Positions 45,349 to 52,094 of a stretch of 64,000 nt of DNA are shown here, one piece after another (positions within the stretch are counted from its first letter, which is position 1; each line of letters starts with the position of its first letter). The notes beneath the pieces are model-generated. The model did not search any database. It was not told where the DNA came from and saw nothing but the letters and a program-made list of their open reading frames with translations. This DNA is from a virus. The position numbers and the translations under genes are program-made. The stretch spans positions 58,381 to 122,380 of IMG/VR virus record IMGVR_UViG_3300035180_001452. One strand, written 5' to 3'.

Positions 45349-45352
45349 AAAA

Positions 45353-45408
45353 GCGGGTGCTGACAGGGTGGCTCTACCCGCGGCCTACAATCTCATGACC
45401 CTGTCAGC
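45353..45408 (+). promoter_or_regulatory. Leader with two exclusive hairpins
   Basis: GCGGGT/ACCCGC (45353-45381) and GCTGACAGGGT/ACCCTGTCAGC (45359-45408) cannot form together: the 5' arm of the larger stem lies in the loop of the smaller. This is the geometry of an attenuator or switch before the gene at 45432, though a simple terminator for the upstream gene is possible. Confidence 0.5.
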
Positions 45409-45431
45409 ATTAAATTTAAAAGGAGAAAGTG

Positions 45432-46196
45432 ATGTACCTCTACAAGTTCACTGAACCGGAAAACATTAGGGTGCTGGGAGAAACAGCTACTAACGCTCCG
45501 GCTATTCTCATGCTGTCAGAAGAAAACCTGGAAAATATGGTAAGGGTACAGGCTAAGTTTAGGAGCAATCTCCTATTCTTTAGAACTATTACTCTTGCCA
45601 AAGTTTCCTCCCCGCTTTCCACGGCTCTTCTTAGGTTTGATACTGAGACTAAGCGCTTTAATTCTATTATCTGGGAGGCTAGTCTTGACATTGCACTAGC
45701 TAATGAGGTAGCTAACAGAGCACTAGAGCTTATCTCAGCCCATGGATTTAGTGATCCTAAGATCATTGATGCTGTGTATGCTGTGGGAGATGTGGCTATC
45801 TATGGGATGACAAGTAAGAAAAAGCTAGAGGAGTATAATACCTACATCTTTGATACTATTCTTGCTCAACAGAACATTAACATCTTTGTTGCTAAAGAGC
45901 TATATGCTATTTCTGGTGCAGTTAGAGCAGCTATTAGCATGCTTGATAAGAACTATAATCTGGTTGCTACCTTTGCTTCTCTTACCTGTGCTGCAGAAAT
46001 CTCTAAGGTAAAGTTCATGGAGGATCGTATTAGTAGTGGGCATAGTGTTAACAATACCGGGATAAATAGTCCTATGTCTACTGATCTCTTTGGTAGTAAG
46101 TCAGCGTCTGAGTATAATCTAGAGCAGTCAATATCGGCCATAGCTAACTTGCACAATAGATGTCTTCAGATGGTAGGGTGGGAAGAACCTGACTAG
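45432..46196 (+). CDS. Helical protein, unknown (paralog of 46587)
   Basis: ATG after AGGAGAAAGTG gives 254 aa. A short beta start (YLYKFTEPENIRVLG) is followed by about seven helices (IDAVYAVGDVAIYGMTSKKK, AISGAVRAAISMLDKN). The product at 46587 has a similar order with IIDAAVRL and LDAARAIRAAKVCAM. Neither shows a known motif. Both lie in a unit of small phage genes. Confidence 0.58.
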   Translation: MYLYKFTEPENIRVLGETATNAPAILMLSEENLENMVRVQAKFRSNLLFFRTITLAKVSSPLSTALLRFDTETKRFNSIIWEASLDIALANEVANRALELISAHGFSDPKIIDAVYAVGDVAIYGMTSKKKLEEYNTYIFDTILAQQNINIFVAKELYAISGAVRAAISMLDKNYNLVATFASLTCAAEISKVKFMEDRISSGHSVNNTGINSPMSTDLFGSKSASEYNLEQSISAIANLHNRCLQMVGWEEPD

Positions 46197-46206
46197 GAGA
46201 TAAAAG

Positions 46207-46560
46207 ATGGGAAAAGTACAGGGTATCCATCATTGTAGAGACTGTGGCAGCTTGGATATTAGATATGGTCATAGATGGCACCCAGGTGCTGGTACCATGA
46301 TGGCCATTGTTAATATCTTTACGGCAAGGGTAGGCCTTAATCTTGGCACAGGTCTATGTGGTATGTTGGATTACCGGGATGAGTACTACTGTGCCAAGTG
46401 TGGAAGTACTGACCTTGCTCCTAAGGATGAGCCATATGATCCACACCATAAAGACGAAGATGGATGTGGATGTCTAGGCTGTCTTGCTATGTTGGTCTCG
46501 GCAGTCTTCGTATACATTTTGTTCGCCATGTTCATGCATTACATGTTGACTAACTTTTAG
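46207..46560 (+). CDS. Zinc-ribbon membrane protein
   Basis: This 117-aa protein has CRDCGS at residues 10-15 and CAKCGS near 62-67, making paired CxxC motifs of a zinc ribbon. A Cys-rich linker (GCGCLGC) and a C-terminal membrane helix (MLVSAVFVYILFAMFM) follow. AGGAGATAAAAG precedes the ATG. Function unknown. Confidence 0.6.
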   Translation: MGKVQGIHHCRDCGSLDIRYGHRWHPGAGTMMAIVNIFTARVGLNLGTGLCGMLDYRDEYYCAKCGSTDLAPKDEPYDPHHKDEDGCGCLGCLAMLVSAVFVYILFAMFMHYMLTNF

Positions 46561-46586
46561 TAACTAATATTCCTGGAGGAATAGTG

Positions 46587-47276
46587 ATGTACAAATTCTT
46601 TACTAGCCTACCTGATAGTAACATCATCAGTACTTCAGCTTCTAATAAGTTTTACTGGTTTACTGGGTTCGAAACCGTTTCTGACGCGATAATGGATGGG
46701 TCATCTGGTAGATTTCTTGTTAGTGCAAGAGATCTTTCAGGTAATCTAGCTATTGCCAAGCCTTACATTACTTCTAACTCTGTAGAGATAGAAAAAGTTT
46801 CTGACTGGCCGGCCAAAAATACAGCAAAGGTTGCTGTATTTTCTGCTGAAACTATTTTGAATAAAGTATTTCCTCTTGGTACTACAAGAATGCATGCATC
46901 AGGAGTTCCTATTGTAGAAGCCTTGTTGGAAAGTGCTGTCTCTGTCATTTCTGATTCTCATACTCAAGTAAACGTATCTATAATTGATGCAGCTGTTCGA
47001 CTCTCCTACTCTTCCATGGATGATAATGATTGGAAGATGTACTATCTGGTTAACACATCACGCTATGCACTTTCTGCCGCTCTGCACGCAGCGGGAATGT
47101 ATAAGGATCGTGATGATGTTAACATGGGCCTATGTGTTTTGGATGCAGCTAGAGCTATTAGAGCAGCTAAAGTTTGTGCTATGCATGAGGGATACAAAAG
47201 TCCACAGGAAGATATCGAGAACTATATTAACTCTTTAACTAATTGGAAAAAGTTTTCTGAGTTCCAGAAGGAATAA
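46587..47276 (+). CDS. Helical protein, unknown (paralog of 45432)
   Basis: ATG three nt after the GTG at 46584, with GGAGGAATAGTG before it, gives 229 aa. The N-terminal beta part holds EIEKVSDWPA, the same motif as at the end of family F copy 6, and the remainder is helical (SRYALSAALHAAGMY, DAARAIRAAKVCAM). A chimera made of a family F tail fragment and a helical domain is suggested. Confidence 0.58.
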   Translation: MYKFFTSLPDSNIISTSASNKFYWFTGFETVSDAIMDGSSGRFLVSARDLSGNLAIAKPYITSNSVEIEKVSDWPAKNTAKVAVFSAETILNKVFPLGTTRMHASGVPIVEALLESAVSVISDSHTQVNVSIIDAAVRLSYSSMDDNDWKMYYLVNTSRYALSAALHAAGMYKDRDDVNMGLCVLDAARAIRAAKVCAMHEGYKSPQEDIENYINSLTNWKKFSEFQKE

Positions 47277-47281
47277 TAATC

Positions 47282-48124
47282 ATGGAAGGAGACTTTACTC
47301 AAGAAGAGCTGGTATATCTACTTGTAAAACATAAAAAATGGATGAGGGTAAAGTGGGGGGCAGAGCGACTTAACCTTTCTGATCGTGTACTAGTAGGTCT
47401 TGATCTGTCTAATTTTGATCTTAGCTATTCAATCTTAGCACACACTATTTTTGAGAGGTGTAACTTAAATAATACAAGAATATTTGAAGCTCTTGCAGCA
47501 AAGTCTAAATTTATATGCTCAAGCCTAGATCATTCTGATCTATCGTATTCGATTTTTTCTAATGCTGGATTCTATAGGTGTAGCATGACTGGAGTTGATC
47601 TGACATACACAAACTGTTCGTCAGTATGGTTTGATGAAACAGCACTTACTGATGTTAAATTTAAGGAAACCATACTGCAGGGTTCTATGTTTGTTAATGC
47701 TATTGATGTTCCAGATTCTGCTCGAGTTTTATCTACATTTGCTCCAGAAACAGGATCACTTGAGATCTGGAAGAAGTGTAGAGGTGGTGCAATAGTAAGA
47801 CTACTGGTTCCTCCTGATGCCGAGAGAGTAACTGGAGGAACGCGTATTGTTCGTGCTTCAAAAGCTATTGTACTAGAAGTTATCGGTAAGGAAAAGGTAG
47901 CGTATAGCCTTTACGATCGTAACTTCAAGTACGAAGTTGGAGATACCGTTACTCCAACGGAGGAGTTCTACCCAGATTGGACACATGAATCTGCTTCTGG
48001 CATTCATGGATATCTATCCCGTCATGAGGCTGAGGCGGAAAAGGAATGGAATAGGGATGAGGAACTAGAGTGGCAGAAACGAAACAAGGATAAACGTAAT
48101 GAAACAAAGAACACCAATATATGA
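47282..48124 (+). CDS. Pentapeptide-repeat protein with DUF5758-like domain
   Basis: This 280-aa protein has pentapeptide repeats of the A(D/N)LxX type between residues 35 and 125 (LDLSNFDLSYSIL, LDHSDLSYSIF, VDLTYTN), which form a right-handed quadrilateral helix. The C-terminal region (GAIVRLLVPPDAERV, then SASGIHGYLSRHEAEA) matches the DUF5758-type domain often fused to phage pentapeptide proteins. Function unknown; a DNA-mimic role is known for some pentapeptide proteins but cannot be inferred here. Confidence 0.72.
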   Translation: MEGDFTQEELVYLLVKHKKWMRVKWGAERLNLSDRVLVGLDLSNFDLSYSILAHTIFERCNLNNTRIFEALAAKSKFICSSLDHSDLSYSIFSNAGFYRCSMTGVDLTYTNCSSVWFDETALTDVKFKETILQGSMFVNAIDVPDSARVLSTFAPETGSLEIWKKCRGGAIVRLLVPPDAERVTGGTRIVRASKAIVLEVIGKEKVAYSLYDRNFKYEVGDTVTPTEEFYPDWTHESASGIHGYLSRHEAEAEKEWNRDEELEWQKRNKDKRNETKNTNI

Positions 48125-48536
48125 CTTTACTGTTAGGCAATTCTTATCCTGGCTTTTGGAAAACTCTGAAAGACCATTGCCTTACTCTGTTGCTGACCTT
48201 CTTGAAATGTGGAATGCGTATACGAAGGATAGTATAGATAACTTTCGTTCTGATACTCCTATATCAGAGGTTACTGTTCTTATGTTTATTGGTACCGTCT
48301 TTCGTAGCAGCAACTATATTGCTGATATTATAAGAGCTTGGGCTAGGTTTGTTGAGCTTTATAATATCAGGAATGCTGACGATGAAGAAGCAGCAGCCAG
48401 CGTAGTTGAGTACTACTCAAACGAAGTAGAAGGATTAATCAGTAAGCTATTAAGTACTTGTGAAGCCCAGATCAACGATTTGAAAAAAATAGTTGGTATT
48501 TTAGGTGGGTTAGTTAATAAACTAGAAAAGGGCTAA
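48099..48536 (+). CDS. Helical protein, unknown
   Basis: This 145-aa protein overlaps the pentapeptide gene by 26 nt in another frame, so it is probably translationally coupled. It is helical throughout and ends LKKIVGILGGLVNKLEKG. Not recognised. Confidence 0.55.
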   Translation: MKQRTPIYDFTVRQFLSWLLENSERPLPYSVADLLEMWNAYTKDSIDNFRSDTPISEVTVLMFIGTVFRSSNYIADIIRAWARFVELYNIRNADDEEAAASVVEYYSNEVEGLISKLLSTCEAQINDLKKIVGILGGLVNKLEKG

Positions 48537-48538
48537 TC

Positions 48539-48880
48539 ATGGAAGACACAGAGTGTTCTAGGATTCAGTGCGACCGTTGTGGTAGAGACATGGCTTCTTA
48601 TGAAGTCAATGAGGCTCCGGTTGCACACGTCCGGTACTGGATTGTTTGTCCTAATTGTCTTTCACATGTACTATCTACATCTGCTAAATACGCAGAAGTA
48701 CTTTTGTATATTAAGAACAGAGCAGAGGTAGATAAATACAGGTATAAGAATGATCCTAAGCTCGGCCCTCTCTATGCTAATATAGAGAGTATCATTTCTG
48801 GTACCATAGAAAAGATCGCTACAGCATATAACGAAATGGAGGAAGAAGATGGAAGCAACAGCAACAGCTCAGCAGACTGA
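48539..48880 (+). CDS. Small zinc-finger protein
   Basis: This 113-aa protein has CDRCGRDMAS and CPNCLSHV, a four-cysteine zinc site in the first 40 residues, then a helical segment and a Ser/Asn tail. It starts 2 nt after the previous stop and overlaps the next gene by 32 nt. It might bind nucleic acid; no target known. Confidence 0.6.
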   Translation: MEDTECSRIQCDRCGRDMASYEVNEAPVAHVRYWIVCPNCLSHVLSTSAKYAEVLLYIKNRAEVDKYRYKNDPKLGPLYANIESIISGTIEKIATAYNEMEEEDGSNSNSSAD

Positions 48881-49079
48881 GCAGTCTAACTGGTCGTTGT
48901 TTGACAAGATTGTAGAAGTAACTTCGTGTACTATCATTGGAGCTCGTACTGGATTTAACTTTGGCATGAATCTAATCTCTATGCCAAAGGTTGAGACTAA
49001 CAAGAGTAGGAAGGAGGAAGAGAAAGAGTTTATTAGAGCTTGCATTGAAGTATATCTTGACAGAGTAAAAGGAGGATAA
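48849..49079 (+). CDS. Small helical protein
   Basis: The 76-aa frame overlaps the zinc-finger gene and ends 1 nt before the next start. ATG after GGAGGAAGAAG. Sequence VTSCTIIGARTGFNFGMNL and a basic/acidic helix at the end; no motif. Overlap and good ribosome site are the support. Confidence 0.5.
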   Translation: MEATATAQQTEQSNWSLFDKIVEVTSCTIIGARTGFNFGMNLISMPKVETNKSRKEEEKEFIRACIEVYLDRVKGG

Positions 49080-49080
49080 A

Positions 49081-49473
49081 ATGCAAGCAGCTAACTTGGC
49101 TGTTGGTGCTGTTATTATCTTGATATTCTTTAACAGCATTGGCCGGCCTGTAACTGCCTTTGGTTGGCTTGGCTGTTTTCTATTCCTGGCACTATGCTAC
49201 TATGATGTAGTGCTGGTGATGGCTGCTATCGCTATCTTTATTATGCTCGAGCTAGAGATTACTTCTAGAACAGCTAAGAGTTTAAGGAAAGGCGGGAATA
49301 GTATGATGGAATCCTTAGACTCTTTGGAAAAAGTAGTATCTAATAAAGATAGTGTAAATCTAGAGGAGCTAGAGGAGAGTATTCTGTCATCCATTACTAA
49401 GTACACAGCTACTATTAAGGAGCTTAAGGAAGCCCTTAAGTATGTACAAGTACTTAGGAAACTTAAAGGCTAA
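49081..49473 (+). CDS. Membrane protein with C-terminal coiled coil
   Basis: This 130-aa protein has about two membrane helices in the first 60 residues (LAVGAVIILIFFNSIG; YYDVVLVMAAIAIFIMLEL), then a polar coiled coil ending LKYVQVLRKLKG. The DNA for that last stretch is duplicated further downstream at 50187-50244 as part of the glycosyltransferase duplication. Ribosome site AAAGGAGG. Confidence 0.58.
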   Translation: MQAANLAVGAVIILIFFNSIGRPVTAFGWLGCFLFLALCYYDVVLVMAAIAIFIMLELEITSRTAKSLRKGGNSMMESLDSLEKVVSNKDSVNLEELEESILSSITKYTATIKELKEALKYVQVLRKLKG

Positions 49474-49483
49474 GGAGAAAATA

Positions 49484-50185
49484 ATGTACAACCCATTGAT
49501 TGTTGCTACCCCTTGTAAGCATCCCGATAATTTGCCATACCTGCTACAGTCGTTTAACCCGTCAATATTTTTTGGTCTTGAATGGCATATCTTGATTGAT
49601 GCCAATACGGTAAATCGCCAGGAGTGGGAACCCAAGATAGCCAAGCTTGTCTCTGGTATAACTAGATTCAGAACTGCGGTTACCTTTGAGTATCATGATG
49701 ATCCAAGGCATTCTGCTAAGAACATCCTACTAAATCGAGCACTAACTAGGGCCTTTAGTATATATGCTGGATTTTATTTCTGTATCCTTAAGGATACCAA
49801 CATTTTGCATCCTTCCTTCTTGCCTGTTATTGAAAACTATACAAATCGCTTTCCAGAAAAGTGCTACGTTTATGGTTGCCACCTGTGTACTGTGCCTGGA
49901 CAGACTATGTACACAGAACATCGTGTCGTGATGCCAGCGGACCTTAATGTTATTGATCTGACACAGCTTAGTACTGCACAATACACTGTCCACTCAAAGT
50001 TTATCGGAAACACTAGGTTCACGCGTGATGATGCGTGTTCTGAGGGCATGTTTATTTCTGAGATCTTTGATAAGCATGAGGAAGACTTTAAGTTTCTTCC
50101 TCAAGTCTTAGCTTATAATGATTCGCTAGGTTTCTCAGGAGATAACATTGCACCTTGGGTACCTCCACTGGAGATTGGGTTCTGA
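49484..50185 (+). CDS. GT-A glycosyltransferase-like, copy 1 (DXD lost)
   Basis: ATG after AAGGAGAAAATA gives 233 aa. The layout is that of a GT-A transferase (family 2 or 43 style): LIVATPCKHPDNLPYLLQS start, LEWHILIDAN strand, NILLNRALTRAF helix, and the metal-binding region. Here the metal motif reads FCILKDTNILHPSF, where copies 2 and 3 have LDDDN. The DXD acids needed to hold the sugar nucleotide are therefore replaced, so this copy may be inactive or regulatory. An upstream frame extension from 49442 is not supported. Confidence 0.68.
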   Translation: MYNPLIVATPCKHPDNLPYLLQSFNPSIFFGLEWHILIDANTVNRQEWEPKIAKLVSGITRFRTAVTFEYHDDPRHSAKNILLNRALTRAFSIYAGFYFCILKDTNILHPSFLPVIENYTNRFPEKCYVYGCHLCTVPGQTMYTEHRVVMPADLNVIDLTQLSTAQYTVHSKFIGNTRFTRDDACSEGMFISEIFDKHEEDFKFLPQVLAYNDSLGFSGDNIAPWVPPLEIGF

Positions 50186-50186
50186 A

Positions 50187-50244
50187 ATCTTTTTTAAGGG
50201 AAGTCCTTAAGTACGTGCAAGTACTTAGGAAGCTTAAAGACTAA
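50187..50244 (+). pseudogene. Remnant of the 3' end of gene 49081
   Basis: The bases repeat the end of the gene at 49081 (codons for YVQVLRKLK then stop, with GAC for GGC), followed by the same AAGGAGAAAATA site. It marks the left edge of a duplication unit. Confidence 0.6.
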
Positions 50245-50254
50245 GGAGAAAATA

Positions 50255-50860
50255 ATGCACAACCCATTGATTGTTGCCACTGCTTGTAGACATCCCGATA
50301 ATTTGCCACGCCTGCTTCAATCGTTTAATCCACCGAGGACTATTGACCTTGAATGGCATATCTTGGTTGATGCCAACACGGTGGATCAACAGGAGTGGGA
50401 ACCTAAGATAGCTGAGCTTGTCTCTGTTGTAACTAAATTTAAGGTTGTAGTTACCTTTGAGCATTATGATGATAATCCAGGGCACTTTGCTAAGAATATT
50501 CTACTAAATCGAGCACTAAATAGGGCCTTTCTTATCCACTCTGTGTTCTATTTCTGTATTCTTGATGATGATAACATTTTGTATCCTTCCTTCTTGCCTG
50601 TTATAGAAAGCTATATAGAACGCTTCCCAGAAAAGTGCCATGTTTATGTCTGTCATCCTTATATGGATGAACATGTTAATGCTGTGCAGTATACTGTTTA
50701 CTCAAAGCTTATTGGAGGTACTAGGTTCATGCGTGATGATGCTCATGCTGAGGATACATTTATTAATCAGATTTTTCATATGCATAGTAAAAAGTTCAAA
50801 TTTGTCTATTGGCTCATACCTTACCTCGATTGGAGACCTGGTGCTAAACCCTCTCTTTAA
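50255..50860 (+). CDS. GT-A glycosyltransferase-like, copy 2 (shortened)
   Basis: This 201-aa protein has an intact FCILDDDNILYPSF metal motif. It lacks ~30 residues after HPYMDEH that copies 1 and 3 have between the catalytic core and QYTVHSK, and its C-terminus diverges (LIPYLDWRPGAKPSL instead of PPLEIGF). It is probably derived by internal deletion and frame change near the end. Sugar donor and acceptor are unknown; DNA or surface modification are common roles in phages. Confidence 0.66.
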   Translation: MHNPLIVATACRHPDNLPRLLQSFNPPRTIDLEWHILVDANTVDQQEWEPKIAELVSVVTKFKVVVTFEHYDDNPGHFAKNILLNRALNRAFLIHSVFYFCILDDDNILYPSFLPVIESYIERFPEKCHVYVCHPYMDEHVNAVQYTVYSKLIGGTRFMRDDAHAEDTFINQIFHMHSKKFKFVYWLIPYLDWRPGAKPSL

Positions 50861-50960
50861 AAGCTATAGAAACTCTTGCTAGCTTCTTAAATTAGCATAT
50901 GATATGCAATAATAATATCAAGTAGTTAAAAACTCTAAAGCTAATAAAGAGGAGCTAATA

Positions 50961-51647
50961 ATGCATGATACATTAATTGTTCACACTGCCTGTAGTCGTC
51001 CTCAGAATCTACCCTATCTGCTTCAATCGTTTAATCTATCAAAGGCTACTAATCTTGAGTGGTACATAACGGTTGATGCTAACATAGTTAATCAACAGGA
51101 GTGGGAACCTAAGATAGCTAAGCTTATGTCCAATGTAGATAAATTTACGGTTTCAGTTACCTTTGAACCCCATGAGAATGGTCCACACTGTGAAAACATT
51201 TTAAGAAACATAGCAATAGATAGGGCCTTTAATAAATACCCCGGGTTTTATTTCTGTATTCTTGATGATGATAATATCTTACACCCTTCATTCTTGCCTG
51301 TTATAGAAAACTATATAGAACGCTTCCCAGAAAAGGGCTATGTTTATGCCTGTCATCATTATAATGAGGTTGGGCCAGCTCCATGGATGGAGAAACATGT
51401 GCTAATGTCAGCAGGCCCACAGTTTGTAAGACCAACGCAGATTGATTCTGCACAGTATACTGTTCACTCAAAGCTCATTGAAGATATCAGGTTTATACCT
51501 GATGATACTTGCGCTGATGGTATATTTATCAATCAGATTTTTAATAAACACATTGAAGAGTTCAAATTCATCTATCAGCCCCTATCTTACCACAATGTAC
51601 TAAGACCTATGCAATCCTTTGTACCTCCTTTGGAGATTGGGTTCTAA
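50961..51647 (+). CDS. GT-A glycosyltransferase-like, copy 3 (full)
   Basis: This 228-aa protein has LDDDN intact (FCILDDDNILHPSFL), the central CHHYNEVGPAPWMEKHVLM insert and the FVPPLEIGF end, so it is the most complete copy. AGGAGCTAATA precedes the ATG. Downstream bases (AAAAGCTACAGAAACT) repeat those after copy 2, showing that flanking DNA was duplicated with the gene. Confidence 0.7.
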   Translation: MHDTLIVHTACSRPQNLPYLLQSFNLSKATNLEWYITVDANIVNQQEWEPKIAKLMSNVDKFTVSVTFEPHENGPHCENILRNIAIDRAFNKYPGFYFCILDDDNILHPSFLPVIENYIERFPEKGYVYACHHYNEVGPAPWMEKHVLMSAGPQFVRPTQIDSAQYTVHSKLIEDIRFIPDDTCADGIFINQIFNKHIEEFKFIYQPLSYHNVLRPMQSFVPPLEIGF

Positions 51648-51759
51648 AGTCTTTCTTTAAAAGCTACAGAAACTATTGCTGGTTTCCTTTAAGTATCATA
51701 CATAATATGCGATAATATGTTATCAGCAGTAGTTGCTGAATATACCGGGAGGTGTGTAC

Positions 51760-52023
51760 ATGAGCGATACTGATAACACGGAGCCTAATGTACCCTCTGA
51801 TCTTGAACCTAATCCCCTAACCTCTTTACAAGAAGCTAACAAGAACTTCATTCAAAAGGCTATTAAGAAGCCTGGCCAGCTACATAAGGACCTAGGTGTT
51901 CCACAGGATAAGCCTATTCCATTAGATAAGCTAAAGGCTGCGGCCAAGAGGAAGGACAAGGTTGGACAAAGGGCTAGATTTGCTCTAGTCTTGAAAGGAG
52001 TTTCCAAGAAAAGGAGCAAATGA
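51760..52023 (+). CDS. Small basic phage protein
   Basis: The ATG at 51760 follows GGGAGGTGTGTAC; the frame is 87 aa. KAIKKPGQLHKDLGVPQD and KLKAAAKRKDKVGQRARFAL recall a widespread small phage protein family of unknown function whose members are also Lys/Ala-rich. Ends before a strong terminator. Confidence 0.6.
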   Translation: MSDTDNTEPNVPSDLEPNPLTSLQEANKNFIQKAIKKPGQLHKDLGVPQDKPIPLDKLKAAAKRKDKVGQRARFALVLKGVSKKRSK

Positions 52024-52043
52024 CTTTTAGATGCTTTTTCTAA

Positions 52044-52079
52044 CCTGGCCTAACAGTAGTTTAGGCCAGGAATTTTTTT
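52044..52079 (+). terminator. Intrinsic terminator
   Basis: CCTGGCCTAA/TTAGGCCAGG stem followed by AATTTTTTT. Separates the glycosyltransferase unit from the helicase unit. Confidence 0.85.
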
Positions 52080-52094
52080 GGGATAGAGATAACC

